Shown: in pieces, positions 11,700 through 23,579 of the stretch
How positions within the stretch are numbered: the stretch's first letter is position 1
Layout: every line of letters begins with the position of its first letter
Position numbers and translations under genes: made by a program
Assembly: GCF_000972845.2 (NCBI RefSeq)
Contig: NC_040018.1
Location: forward strand, 8,528,140 to 8,592,139
DNA: 64,000 nt
Direction: 5' to 3'
From: Larimichthys crocea
Lineage: Eukaryota; Chordata; Actinopteri; Sciaenidae
The notes under the pieces: model-generated
Seen by the model: the letters and a program-made list of their open reading frames with translations, nothing else
Told to the model about the DNA's origin: nothing
Databases searched by the model: none

Positions 11700-14138
11700 T
11701 GGGGGACAGAGCAATAGGCATCCATTAATATGGTGAAGCAAAGTGTTTTAGCCCAGGTGGGACACGTAATGGGCCATTCCAAGAACAATGAGCAGGGAAT
11801 CTGAATGGATGTGCTTAGAGGAAGTTACCTGGTCAGCCAGGTGCCTCTCTAAAACTGGCCTGAGATGGGGTGTAAGCGTTGAGAAGAGGAATGGAGAAAA
11901 AATGCTGTGAATATAATAGAACGAAAATAATGCAGACTGTATGTTTTCTTTAACACTGAGTATACATCTGCTCGTCAACCTTCATTTACATGGCAGCAGA
12001 TTCAGCCTCACCTTAATTGTTTACCGCTGTCCACACAGAATTGGAAGCCAGGCAGATGTTACATATCTGGAATGAAGAACAGTGAAGAACAGGATAGCAA
12101 ATCTGGAGAAGCAGAAGAAGCAGCAGTTTATACATTTTGTTAGCCAGGGAGTCCAAACGTTTGCCTGATATATCGTTGAAAGTGCGGTTCGGTTAACCAG
12201 CGCTCAGCACATTTCCCTTGCCAACCTCTCCAAGTGAAATTTGCATGATTTATTTTTTTTTTTTAAGTTATCATCGTCAAATGTTGAAAAGTTCCCCATG
12301 AATGTAAGCCTAAAAGAAAAGCTGACGACCGGACAAATAAACGGAAACAAAGAGCACAAGAGAGAATTTGAAACCTGTTGGTACTTTTAAAGTTCAAGCT
12401 ATCAAGAAACATCTTATTTATGTTAAATATAGATTACAGTAATCATTAGAATGGACTTTTGTCTACTACTAAGAAGAATACAAGCACATCATTCAACTTC
12501 TGGGATAAAAGGTGAGAATAGAATACAGCACTGTGAGATTACACAGTCTTATTGTGCTAAGTAAATTTATATTCTCCAGCAAAACATAATTTCACTAATA
12601 TGTGATCCTTGGAAGACACACTGGATTCTAGTAGTTTTGTTTTTAATTATTTCTAAAATGACATTTTGTACATACAAAGCTTTCAGCTGACAGCAAGTGT
12701 GAAAGTCTCTATTTCTTTCTTTCGCCCGCTCTCTTTCTCTCTCCTTGTTTTGCTTTTATCCTTTTAGTCTTGAAGGAGCCTAATGAGCGTGTGCAGAGGG
12801 CTTCTCTCTCCCTGCCCTTAAATCAGTAATTGGTTTCAGTGCCGAGACTGTCAGGAAATTAACACATCACACGGTGACAGCTGTTCGTTTTTTCAGCGGC
12901 ATTCTTCGTCATGTGAATGGCTGCTGATTTGCCAGAGAACATCGCAAATGAGTGGTTGCTAATCAAGGGGCCACTCTCGAGGGCAGAGTACTGCCCTCTG
13001 CTTCCATTCTCTCTCTCTCTCTCTCTCAGGTAAGCAAATAAGTAAAGAAATAACCGTGTGTGCGGTGTGTGTATAACGTACGTGCCTGCATTAGCTGACA
13101 GGTGGGTGTACATTTGGAGAGACAGGCTGTTCTGTTGGTATTGCAGAGTTTTTACAGCTTTGCATTAGTGATTCCATATAGATCAGGTTTGCTGTGTGTC
13201 AGGTTTGCATTTGCGTTTTAAGTTCTGTAGAGTAGAGTATGTTGCAAAGTAATCTTGGTACAGTAGCAGCAGTCATGGTTGATAATGCGTATTATAAGTT
13301 AAGAAATGTGATGGCCTTAAATGTTCTTTCACCATACTTCCACACATGCACAGGAACCTGCTGTCATTCCCATCTTAACAACTTGATTTACTTGTAAGCA
13401 CTTAATCATCCAATGCCATTCAAAGCGTATGTTTTGCTGACATGTATTTCCAAACCCATGACTTTTTGTCTCAACAACAGCCGCGCGTACTTGCACATTA
13501 TATTTACATTACTATACATGTATTCATCTGTTAATTCAACCTCATCCGTTGCCGTGCCGTCCTCTTGACACAGAAGCTCCTAATCGATCGGCTTTATTTG
13601 CGTGATCTATTAAGCCACTGATAAGACAGCCATTGTGTCATTGCGATAAAATCGGTGGAACACTTGAGTTCATGCCAAGGTTGCATGAAGAGCTCTCTTC
13701 GTAAGGTGACTTTACATTTGGATGTGTTGGCTGTTAGGCTGTTAGCATGATCAGGACGCTGACATCTAACTTAATTGATTTGGGCAGATAAAACTGAGAA
13801 AAGAGATAAAAACTGAATCAGACTTGATTAGCTGATGAAGATAAATTCCAGGATCAGACACTGTTGTTTACTAAATTTTGTGTGATATTTAAAAAAAAAA
13901 AAAAAAATTCTAAATTTGGCACATCCACTATGTATACTATGTGTACATGTGGTGGTTTCCTTAATTACCCTAAATATCAAACAATAAAAGGGGGTTGAAC
14001 AGCAGGAGTGCTGCCTCAAAATTCAAATGCCATGTTGATATGTCACTTTCTCAGTGGAGAAACTTTGAGACAGCCTACAAATAGAAACAGTTGCATCGGG
14101 TTTCTACTGTCCTGTATATACATTGTATAGCTGATGTG
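11700..14138. other. Non-coding sequence with one candidate conserved block
   Basis: No gene was recognised. The block 12770-12990 is unique, of mixed composition, and ends just before a (CT)n run at about 13008-13027; it is a candidate regulatory element. A T-rich run lies near 12249-12264 and an A-rich run near 13891-13907. The 84-codon minus frame at 12859-13113 merely crosses the CT repeat and is not protein-like. Confidence 0.4.
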
Positions 14139-14438
14139 TTAAAGGTCCAGTGTGTAAAATTAATGGTCTCCAGAAATGGAATATAATCTTCATATCTATG
14201 TTTTCATTAATGTATAATCACCTGGAAATAATTATTTTTTATTTGTTACCTTAGAATGAGTCCTTTCCATCAATGGACGGCGTTGAATCATCGTGTTTCT
14301 ACTGTAGCCCAGAATGGACAAACTAAACTGGATCCAGATCCACTATAGTTTCGTCTACACGCAAGGAACGAGAGGGTGAGGCAAGGGGGTTGTAATCTAC
14401 ATTGCTAGATGCCACTAAATGCTCACAGTGGTCTGTAA
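14139..14438. mobile_element. MITE family A, copy 1 (TTAA-flanked, near full length)
   Basis: A roughly 300-bp repeat begins at TTAA followed by AGGTCCAGTGTGTAAAAT and ends near 14438 with a degraded inverted version of that terminus. I recognise it as a very abundant percomorph short DNA transposon that has matching TIRs and no coding capacity. Independent support within the window is the exact shared string ctagatgccactaaat at 14405-14420 and again at 40071-40086 in copy 2. The TTAA target suggests a piggyBac- or Kolobok-type mobiliser; that assignment is inference. Confidence 0.8.
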
Positions 14439-14439
14439 G

Positions 14440-16266
14440 AAGAATAGAATAGCATGTTCAAGTAGACACATAAACCTTCTGAAAGTTATTCCTTTGGGGG
14501 CCTGAAGAGAAATCAAAAAGTCTTAGGAGGGGACAAAAGAAATAAATAAAAAAAGAAATTTAAAACTGATAACATTGGGGCACTTGGGAACCACGTATTA
14601 ATGCAATTCCAATTTGATAGAAAAAATCATTTACAGATTATTAAATTATAAATCATGCGTCGCACTGCTAATAAACCACTGTATTGTCCTAAAATGATGA
14701 TTTAAATGGACGTTTTCTTTGTGAAAGTTACATCAGAATCACAATATCAATCTGTGAATCAGGTAAATAGTTTTCTAAAGCTCACTAATTAACACGCTGT
14801 GTCTCGTTTGTTTATTCCACACCCAAAGACGAATGTAAATGTAAATGTGTGGTTTTAGGGGAGTGTCAGTCCACTTCCCTCTTGAGCATTCCTTTCTTTG
14901 TTCATCACACCCGACTTCTTCTGCTCCTAAAACATGTGCGCACATGCTGTAAAGTGCACATAAACACGCACATATCCTGACAGCACCGTCTTGTTTTATT
15001 ACTAACATTACACCATCTATTGTTGTGGAACACACAACAAAACGGAGAAAATGTGTGTTTTATAGCCCGGATTATCTTATGTCTTCTTTTATTGTTCAGA
15101 TTCTGATGAGAACTGCGTGCGCACATGTGGACACCGTGTGAGGTGGCGTGCACTTTGTGTGTGTGCATGAGCACACGTCTCAAACAAAATGAGAGAAAGT
15201 GAGAGCGAGTCCCGGACATCTTATAAATCCTTCAAAAACTACAGCCGGATAATAGCCCAATTAACCTTTTCATTCTTCCCCAATCGTCAGCGAAATCCCT
15301 GCCCTCATTCTCTCTTCATTTTTTTTTTTTTTTAATAAAATGAACTTCTCTTTCTCTCCTCCCATCCTTCTCCACCTCCCCATGAGATCAGAGCAAAACG
15401 AATGGTGCTTGACCCTTCACAGAATAAGGATTCCTACAAACGTACAAAAATAACCAGGTTTTATTCCTCTGATGTGATTTTCTACCCTAACATCTCCTCT
15501 CTTTGTCTGTGCTGACCTTATTTATGAGGGTGACTTAGTGAAGGACCAGTGCCTGGATTAGAGAACGGAGTGTGGAGGGGTACGGTACAAGGTTAGAGGG
15601 GTCAGGGAGAAAATATCCAAATGTGAGGACACTAAGGGGAGGATAGAGAAGGTTGTTGGAGGGGGGGTGGCAGTTTCTAGTGTTCAAAACCCACTGCGGC
15701 TGCCTGCACTTTATACGATACAACCTGGATTTGTCCAAAGCTTTTAGTGGTTTTAACTCGATGTACCTGTTCAGTTTCTGCTGTCTGGCCAACAGTGTAT
15801 TTTAGTAATGATGTACTAACTCTGATTTTCAGACTACGTGACTGTGTCTTATTTAAATATAGTTTGTGTGAACAGCTGCATAATATTCCTGTGTTATAAT
15901 GCATTATCTTGGCACACGTGAACCTAATTACCAAAAATAAACAAACACATTTTCCCAAGCTGCAAACATCAGAAACATCCCTCCAATGTATCATGCTGGT
16001 GTGTATCTCAGAATCTATGAAACCAAAACCGTGTGAACCAAAAATCACTAATGGTAAGTGAAAAAACATGTTTCTAAGTTGCATGAAGTCATTTTTCACT
16101 ATTTTGTTGGGAAGCAACATCCAAAGACACAAATACTAAAGTCAGGTTGCCTCTAAATGACAGGTGTGTCAAACTAAAAACTCTAAACTACAAATGTATA
16201 GATATACAGGGCCTGTGCTGATTGATAATTAAATATTGTCTGATAAAGGACAACTGATCAAAACAT
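14440..16266. other. AT-rich non-coding DNA
   Basis: No gene or repeat family was recognised. A T-run occurs at about 15319-15334. The 151-codon minus frame at 15677-16132 has no domain, no homopolymer explanation and no splice context that would make it a convincing exon; its composition (Cys, His and Ser scattered) looks like chance. Confidence 0.55.
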
Positions 16267-16690
16267 CTTAAAGGTCCAATATTGTAGAAAGTAAGATTCT
16301 CTTTTTTTTCATCATAAAGCAGGGTTACGTGTTACATATACATAAACACTATAAAGAACACTGGATTAAGAAATGAGCTGTCTGGACTTATGTAAGGTTG
16401 TGATGTCACAGCTATAAAGTCCCTGCCATGATCTCAGTGTGGCACACCTGGACCTGCTTCTGGTTTAATTACCTGGCTGTGCATCACTCAAGCCAATCAG
16501 AAAAGAGGCTCGTTAATATTAATTAATAACAAAATGCAAACACAGAACACTCTGTTCTTGCTTGAGCTCCAGAGAGACGCTTGAGTGAGGAGGTTTGAAT
16601 CTAGACTAGAGATACTTTTTTGGTACTTAAAACCACAATTCTTATGGCTTTAAAACTTGAAAACTGGAAAATATGGGATGTGTAAAGTGA
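16267..16690. mobile_element. MITE family B (TTAA + AGGTCCAATATTGTAGAAAG terminus)
   Basis: The left end reads TTAA then AGGTCCAATATTGTAGAAAG, and the right end near 16670-16686 retains a degraded inverted form (aatatggga). The approximately 420-bp body has no coding capacity. I recognise this as another abundant teleost short DNA transposon, distinct in body from family A but sharing the TTAA target and the AGGTCCA start. The right terminus is eroded, so the boundary is approximate. Confidence 0.75.
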
Positions 16691-17828
16691 GTACAATTAA
16701 CTATGTCTGATATTTCTGTCACTTGAAACTCTTTCCACCTGTGAGTATACACATGGCAAAAAAAAGGGTGATGATTCATTGTTAATTAAAGGAGTGATCG
16801 CCAAATTTAAATGTCTTCTCTTTTAAACTCCACCATCCTGCTTATAACACATGGTTATATATTTGTAATCTCCAAGTCCAAGCTGAGACAGCCTTAAAGA
16901 CATCACCACAGCATCATCAGGGTTATTTTCTCCAGCTCCTGCAAACACACAAAGGAGAATGTACAACTGTTTTCACAGGCTGTGTAGTACTAACTGTGTT
17001 GACATGTTAACTCTGGATTGCCACTTTAACAACCAAATCAAACCCTGCTGGTATGTTATGATAATGTGTCCTTTCAATTTCAAGTGACCATTAATAACAG
17101 CTTATGCACAAAATATGAAGCTAGTCTAACAGTGGCATGAATAAAATGTGTCTAAAAGCACACATGAACAAATTTAATAGAAGTAAATGTAGCCTAATTA
17201 TTTAAGTTAAGGCACACTAATACAGACACACTCACGTCTCTGACACACAAACTTAATAAATGTGTTGAAAAGTGAAGTACATGAGTGAAAAACGCTGCAA
17301 GGTCACTTTCTCTGTCTCTAAATCCTTCATTGTCACCTTCCTCATTGTCACATCCAGCCTCCGTTCTCTCAGCTGACACCTTGCCCCTCTCAAGCCGTCC
17401 TGCCAACCAAAATAAATACTTCATTAATGCACTTCCACACCAGAAAATCAACGCATAATTAAAACTTCACACTGGAGAAAATGACTGGGGATTTTTTTTA
17501 ATATTTATATTTTGATATCAGCGCTTCACACCCGCCTGGAACAAAGTGTGTGAGATTTTTTTTTTCTTTACTCATCAATATTCCCCAAAAAACATTATTC
17601 ACCATTTGTCTGTCTTGATCATCTCAGTCTGTCTTACCTACCTTGGCTTTGAGGGCTGGAGCAGCAGACATACAGTACGTACTGTATGTTTGGACAGGTG
17701 AACAGATGTCAACTCACATTCTTCACTCGTGTCTGGATGCACGGACGCACAATAAAAAAGAAAAAGGAAACTCTGGCATTGAGAGAACATGTCAGGCTTT
17801 TCATGTGACTCCTTCCGGACTTTATAGG
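16691..17828. other. Non-coding sequence
   Basis: No gene was recognised. The 85-codon minus frame at 17194-17451 has no domain. The 22-bp palindrome near the right end is listed separately. Confidence 0.55.
17668..17689. repeat. Perfect 22-bp palindrome
   Basis: Eleven bases, acatacagtac, are followed immediately by their exact reverse complement, gtactgtatgt, with no spacer. A spacerless perfect palindrome of this length is uncommon in random sequence. It could be a dimeric binding site or a chance product of the TAC/GTA-rich composition. Confidence 0.9.
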
Positions 17829-17863
17829 GTGTGTGTGTGTGTCTGTGTGTGTGTATGTGTACA

Positions 17864-17910
<47 letters not shown>
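17829..17910. repeat. Long (GT)n microsatellite, interrupted
   Basis: GT repeats with a few interruptions begin at 17829; an uninterrupted (TG)21 run occupies 17869-17910. Read on the minus strand it produces the artificial His-Thr run that inflates the longest open frame in the window (17638-18213). Confidence 0.97.
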
Positions 17911-17912
<2 letters not shown>

Positions 17913-17989
17913 TCATCTGAAAACTGTCAGCTGATACAAAGAAGTCTATTTGGCCCTTCTCTGTGCACGTGTGTGTTTCCGTTAGTATG

Positions 17990-18420
17990 AAAATGTGTTT
18001 GCATGTGTGAGTGACACCCCAAGGGTAGAAAATACAGTCGTAGCGAAAACAAGGAGGAAAGTCGGAAGAGCCAAAGAAACAAACCGTGATATTTCTTGAT
18101 TTTGACAAGCGCCCTGCCAAGGTGAAATTGCGTCTTGATGCTCGTTCTGTGGCACGACTCTGCCTCTCCCCACGTCGCCCTGTACATGAAGTTAGTGTTG
18201 TTTTCAATCTCATCTCTTTTCAAATGTGGCGCAGGGGCCGGCGCAGAGAGGTGGCTGCCGTGCCTGGCGTGTTGGGTGAAATTGGTCTGCCTCTCCCCAT
18301 TATTGTAAACATCATCCCACCAGACAGGCGAGCGGGTCGCAGGGACGCAGGATGAGGGGGCCTTGTCTGGGAGAGATCTGCTAAAACACATCCATTAAGG
18401 CCCAAACTATTTTTGATTTA
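17990..18420. other. Candidate conserved non-coding element
   Basis: This is a GC-balanced, non-repetitive block with many CpGs, flanked on both sides by CA/GT microsatellites. Three open frames overlap here on both strands (for example 154 codons minus and 89 codons plus). None shows a domain, and their mutual overlap argues for an undegraded unique sequence rather than a particular protein. It may be a regulatory element under selection, or an unrecognised exon. Confidence 0.3.
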
Positions 18421-18498
18421 CATGTTCAGACTCTTTAAAACTGTCACATCCACTCCCCAACCCCGACTCCCCTACCTGCCTCCTTCGCTCTCTATCTC

Positions 18499-18522
18499 CA
18501 CACACACACACACACACACACA
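18499..18522. repeat. (CA)n microsatellite
   Basis: About twelve CA units lie between pyrimidine-rich sequence and unique DNA. Confidence 0.95.
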
Positions 18523-18589
18523 TAAACACATGACTGCTTGCGTGCGATGCAGAAAGACAAAAAAGTGATCTTTCTTTTTCTCCCCCAGC

Positions 18590-18840
18590 TATCTTGTTCC
18601 CAAGCGAGGAAAAATCCCTTCTCTCAGTATCAAGGGCAAAATAGCATAAGCCAACCTCAGTAGTCTGGTAAATAATAGGCAGCCAATCGCACGTGTTGGT
18701 GCCTACCTCATTACAGTGTATGCAGAACTTAATGACCTTAACGTCGCCTGCAATCATCTGTCATGGCAGCAATTAATTTCATACAGGGCCCACGTTGGTG
18801 GCAGACCATTTAAAGTTTCTCAAGTCATACTGTAATTTAT
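18590..18840. other. Candidate conserved non-coding element
   Basis: A unique stretch contains several homeodomain-like cores (for example the TTAATTTC/AATTAATT type around 18770-18780) and an AATAATAGG patch, without repeats or plausible coding frames. It is a candidate regulatory element only. Confidence 0.25.
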
Positions 18841-19423
18841 ATCAGGGATGGGAGAGAGGGCGAAAAAAAAAAATGCATATATGACAAATACCATATAATG
18901 TGAAGTGGACAACAACAAAAAAACATTCATTAAGAGAGTCGAGGACAAAAAGAACGAGATAAAAAAAAAAGAGTGAGGTAGAGAGCAAAGCCAAGGTTGA
19001 ATCATAATTAGGAGGATAATGTGGCTTTAAAAGCTGGAATATATTAACCTCAACTCTATCTGGCAAAACAAAATGAGAACAATAAAGACTTGAGGATTTG
19101 AACAATAAGTAGAGCTACAAATGTTTTTTTTTTTCTGTAGAATAATGAAAAAAGGAAAGGCGCTTCAGCTTTGCGACGCTAAAAGAGCAACCTATCACGA
19201 ACTGCACAGAATCAAACACAGACGTCTTGTTTTCAGTTATTTGTAAGCTCATTAAACAATATTCATTTGTGTCCAACTAGGATGCTTTCAGTTCTAACTG
19301 TGCATCAGAAATGGTTGCATCTTCTCTTCATAAAAATCCCCTAACTTGTCACTTTGGGCCTGCTAAAAGCTCTCGCTTCATCCTCTTGGATTCCGCATAG
19401 ATTTTCTATGCTTGTTTGCTTTT

Positions 19424-19465
<42 letters not shown>

Positions 19466-22074
19466 ACTCATTGCATTTTCATGAAAAGCCCATTTCATGT
19501 GAATTTAGTGATGTTATGGCTTCTCTTACAAATATCTCAGTAAGATGCGACTGTCGCCAGTGGGCAGGCTCATAAAGAATGGAGCAGCATCGGGCTTTGT
19601 ATGGACGGAGCGTACTGCAAGTCTGTATGTATGATCTGAATGATAACGTGGCGTCTCGCAGCAGATAAAACATATTGGAAGATCTTTAACCAGTTGTATC
19701 CTGTTCTTTGTGAGGATCCAGATAAGAAATCCCACTCGCATCATGTATTTATGTTTCCGCACAACAGACATTATTGATCAGATATCATCTCCAAATTGGA
19801 TCAAATGAAAACAAAAATAAATCAGGAATATTTTAAATGCTACGAATGAACCAAACCATTTGATGATAAAAAAGAAAACGCCTTAAGTACTCTACAGCCC
19901 AAAAAAAAGGAAGAAAAAGGCAAAGAAAATAGATATTCCATAAGTGCTCTTTAAGTACATATGATGTGGAATATTACCACAATCCAAAGATCTATGATTA
20001 GGTTCTTTTTTTGCTAAATAAGAGTATATTACACCATTTATCAAGTAGAGAGGAAATGGTGACATGTCTTCTGCCTTCCATTCATCATGATTACAGTGGC
20101 ATCAGTCCTAGTTTGTGTCTTTGGTCATGATGTAGTTGCCTCGTCTGGATATGCCGGAGTCGAAAGGCAAAAAGGCAGTCCTCTGTGGCACATTTGACTG
20201 GCAGGTTACAAGTTAATGTGTGGAATTTATATGATGATCCAGATAGTAATCAAGTAATTCTTATTTGCCACAAAACACAAGACACATTTCTGACTGTTTA
20301 AACTACACAACATCAAAATGTAAGGCTGAAAAGAGAAAAGATACAATGAAGATGAAAAAATGCAACGTCGTTCATATGCTATCATTTGCATATGTGTCCA
20401 GTTTGACTTTAAAGGGTAGCCATGCACTTTATAAAAAAAATATTTTTCTTCTCATTAAACATACAGATCAGGGATGTAAATTAATTTGGATGTGAACAGA
20501 TGAACAAATCTGAACAGCGTCCAAATTTTTGCAGTAATCCGTCACGCGAGTCGTAACTCAGTCAAATTAAAACGCGAACATTACACAAACACTGCTAACT
20601 CATTCTTCACTGGTGAGGTCCCCATGTTCAGCGAGGACAAATGTCCATAAATCTATTTTGAAATAACTGAAAACATCTGCTCTTTTTTAACTTCACTCAT
20701 GTTGATCAGATTTAAACAACAGTAACGACGATGTTTGTTTTTTTAAAGTTCAGCATTCAGACATTCAGCAGCGTTCATTCTCAGCTTTAGACAGACGTTT
20801 TGTTCAGTGCGGGACGAGCCTGATTCATGTTCACAGGTGTTAATTTTACCCCATGATCAATGCTGAAGTCTGACAACAACTTGACAAGAGATGGGAAACT
20901 GACGAGCTGTGTCACCATCTCATTTATGTTTTTCTCAGACACCTCAAACCGATTTTTATTTTACGTGCACATCATACCAACATATGTAACATAAGGGCTA
21001 CAGACTGGGGTCCCTGCATGGAACAAACTCATGTAGGAAACAACCATAATATCAAAAAACAACAACACAAATTGAAATAACAGAAAACAATGATATGAAG
21101 TCATTAGGATTACTGACTTAGGAAAGTCAAAATCATGGAAAATTGGAATAATGGAGTAAATCACCTGTGAGATTTGGTACAATTAAGACCACGTTATGAC
21201 CCAGTGAGCTATTCTGACCCGCCTCATCTTTTTTAATTTAATGTCAGACAAACCCACAGCCAACTCCACATTTGTCTGGGCCTCCTCCCATTATATACAC
21301 AAGTTGTCACACATTTTTTAAAGAAAGATCAGGCAATATGGCCCAGTGAAATATTTTTAAATCATTTATTCCTACCTATCACTTACACCACAATATCTTA
21401 AAGGGGAGTTTAGATACAAATCATGAATTATAGCTTGACTAATTTAAGTGTTTGGTCAAAAATTTGTATAAATGTTACTGGTTTGTGCTAGTTAAATGTA
21501 CAGTATAAATACCACTTATGAGAATTATTATGAGAATTATATGACATAAGAAACTATTGAAACCAGCGATTCATTACACATTTTACCTGCTTCAGATATT
21601 TTACAGATATTTTTTAAAGATATTTTTTGTGTGATATAAACACATTCAGCAGCCCTGATGTATAATACTAACCAGACAATAGCTAACATGGAGTAGTGTG
21701 TCGGCAAAGGTTAAGCTGGACTTTGAAATGTGTGTCGTTGTGACATCAGCCTGTTAGCAGAGCAGTCCAGCAGCATCTCTATGACATCATTGTTACAGGG
21801 TGACATACTCAAGCTGGATCTGCACTCACATTTAGCTCAGCGCTCACAGGAGGAGCCAGGAGGAAACATGAAATGCACGCACACAGCTGCAGGAACACAA
21901 ATGCACACAAACACATCAGCCCTCATACTAGTCCAGTTCTGATTCCCTCCATCTCTGACGATGATCTTGATCTTGTCATCCACTGGCTGGAGTTCAGCCT
22001 CCATTCACACTAATGATCACACACACACACATGCACACACAGGTCTGTAGCTAGTTAAGGGTATCTGCCTGCAT
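18841..22074. other. AT-rich non-coding DNA
   Basis: No gene was recognised. The segment carries short A-runs (18870-18890 and 18961-18971), the 39-base T tract at 19426-19464 and AT-rich unique DNA. Direct AT-rich duplications are visible, such as two copies of atgagaattat around 21515-21545. Frames here are at most about 91 codons and lack domains. Confidence 0.55.
19426..19464. repeat. 39-base poly-T tract
   Basis: This is an uninterrupted run of 39 T. It could be the reversed poly-A tail of a retroposed sequence inserted on the minus strand, but no retrogene or SINE body is recognisable on its right side. Confidence 0.95.
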
Positions 22075-22450
22075 AATGTCGGGTGTTAATCCGACCGATC
22101 CCCTCGCTGCCAACACATTTCACCACGTTTTCAACCACGCATTTGTCAAGAACAAAAAGAAAAAAAAAACAAAAAACATTCCCTTCATTCTCTCCATCTC
22201 TGCCCTTTCTAACACATCCGGCTTTGCTCGCAGAGAGAGATTGTTGTGCGGTGACAGATTCAGAACGCAAAAATACAAATCAGGCCTTTGAAAATCGCCT
22301 GAATAGAACTTGCCAGTATCAATCAGTTCGCCCGCCGCTCGTCCCCTATGGACTATGACAAAAACATCTATCTTATCGGTGCTGCTCGCGATGATGCGGC
22401 CGCGGCATCTTCAATCTGCAATGCGAAATTAACCTCGGTTTAATATAGAT
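22075..22450. other. Candidate conserved non-coding element
   Basis: A CpG-containing unique block, interrupted by an A-rich run at 22158-22175, is especially complex at 22260-22450, where a short GC-rich core lies near 22390-22408. Overlapping open frames occur in both orientations, none with a domain. The block contrasts with neighbouring AT-rich and GT-rich DNA. Confidence 0.3.
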
Positions 22451-22663
22451 GCCGGGGAGAAACCAGAGGAAACGTGTGAGTGTGTGTGTGTGTGCAGAAA
22501 TATGATGAAACACCGGCAACAATAGCAGAGTTCAAACCCTGTGTGTCGTTCCATTACCTGTTTCTGCCGTCCTTGAGCGAGACCTGAGCTCACACACATT
22601 AGAACAGCAGAGTTATGTGAATGACAGCTGAAGAAACTGCACAGACGTGAGGGGAAACTTACT

Positions 22664-22668
<5 letters not shown>

Positions 22669-22695
<27 letters not shown>

Positions 22696-22736
22696 TTTCT
22701 ACTCTTTCTACCAGTGTGTGTGTGTGTGTGTGTGTG
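22669..22736. repeat. Two adjacent (GT)n microsatellites
   Basis: GT runs at 22669-22696 and 22714-22736 are separated by about 17 bases of unique sequence, probably one ancestral tract with an interruption. Confidence 0.95.
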
Positions 22737-23024
22737 GATGCAAAGGAGAAGAATGTTTAGCCGTCAGCTCAGGCAAAAATGACTTCCTCTTTGATGAAAA
22801 GCGTGGCCGAGGGTTCGCCGTTGTGTGGAGAAGGGAGGATTTGAAATTGTCTCCCAGTGATTGTGATTGCCAAGCGCAGGGCCAGGCCATTATATCACTG
22901 AATCTTTGTTAAGCAGCCCCTGAGAGTGGCTGACAGCATAATTAATCTTACCATATGAACAAAGGGACCCACTCAATAGTACTGAGGACGCTTATTAAAA
23001 AAATACTAAACACATGCTCAAACG

Positions 23025-23059
23025 CCCCCCCCTCCCCCACCCCCCCCCCCCGCATCCCC
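23025..23059 (-). repeat. C-rich tract, G-quadruplex-type on the minus strand
   Basis: Runs of 8, 5 and 12 C and a further run of 4, separated by 1-4 bases, give four consecutive G-runs of at least four on the minus strand, meeting the usual quadruplex-forming pattern. It is followed by a CT run and then by an A/GAA tract near 23089-23112. Confidence 0.85.
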
Positions 23060-23489
23060 TCTCTCTCTCTGTTTCGCCAGGCTTCCTTAAAAAAAAAAAA
23101 AAAGAAGAAGAAGGCAGAGACGCCGAGATGGCGTTAGCGGGAAATGGTGGCGTCATTATCTTTTCTGTTTATTTTTTATTTTATTTTTTTTTAAAGGGGA
23201 TATGATATGGAGGTGGAGGGTGGGTGTCGGTTTGATTGGAGGAGGGGGCAGCACCTGGCAGAATGATGGATCATTCCGCAAGACAGTGAACGATATTAAA
23301 CAATAATAGTGTTTATGTGATACTGCCAAGCAAATAGTTTTAATTAGAAATTTTAGATTAGCACAATCTTTCCCCCGTGCGTGAATATTCAACAGCAAAA
23401 AAAAAAAGAGGATGAGGAGATAATGTGGACCCCGCCACACACACACACACAGCAATGTCCTTATTATTTGCTGGTCTGGACTGAAGATG

Positions 23490-23577
23490 AAAAAAATGCT
23501 AAAAATATCATTTTGGATGTGGAGGAGGATCGGAAAAAAATGCTAAAAATATCATTTTGGATGTGGAGGAGGATCGG
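23490..23577. repeat. Perfect 44-bp tandem duplication
   Basis: The 44-base unit at 23490-23533, starting with seven A then tgctaaaaatatc and ending ggaggaggatcgg, is repeated exactly at 23534-23577. Zero mismatches over a non-simple sequence imply a recent duplication, or an assembly artefact. Confidence 0.97.
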
Positions 23578-23579
23578 AT

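Noticed and set aside
15677..16132. 151-codon minus-strand open frame
   Set aside because: No recognisable domain, no promoter or splice context; consistent with chance in AT-rich DNA.
17638..18213. Longest open frame in the window (191 codons, minus strand)
   Set aside because: A large part is a His-Thr run from the CA/GT microsatellite; the rest has no domain and overlaps other frames on both strands.
19354..19575. Frame with a long Phe run, possible membrane peptide
   Set aside because: The Phe run is the 39-base T tract; no gene evidence.
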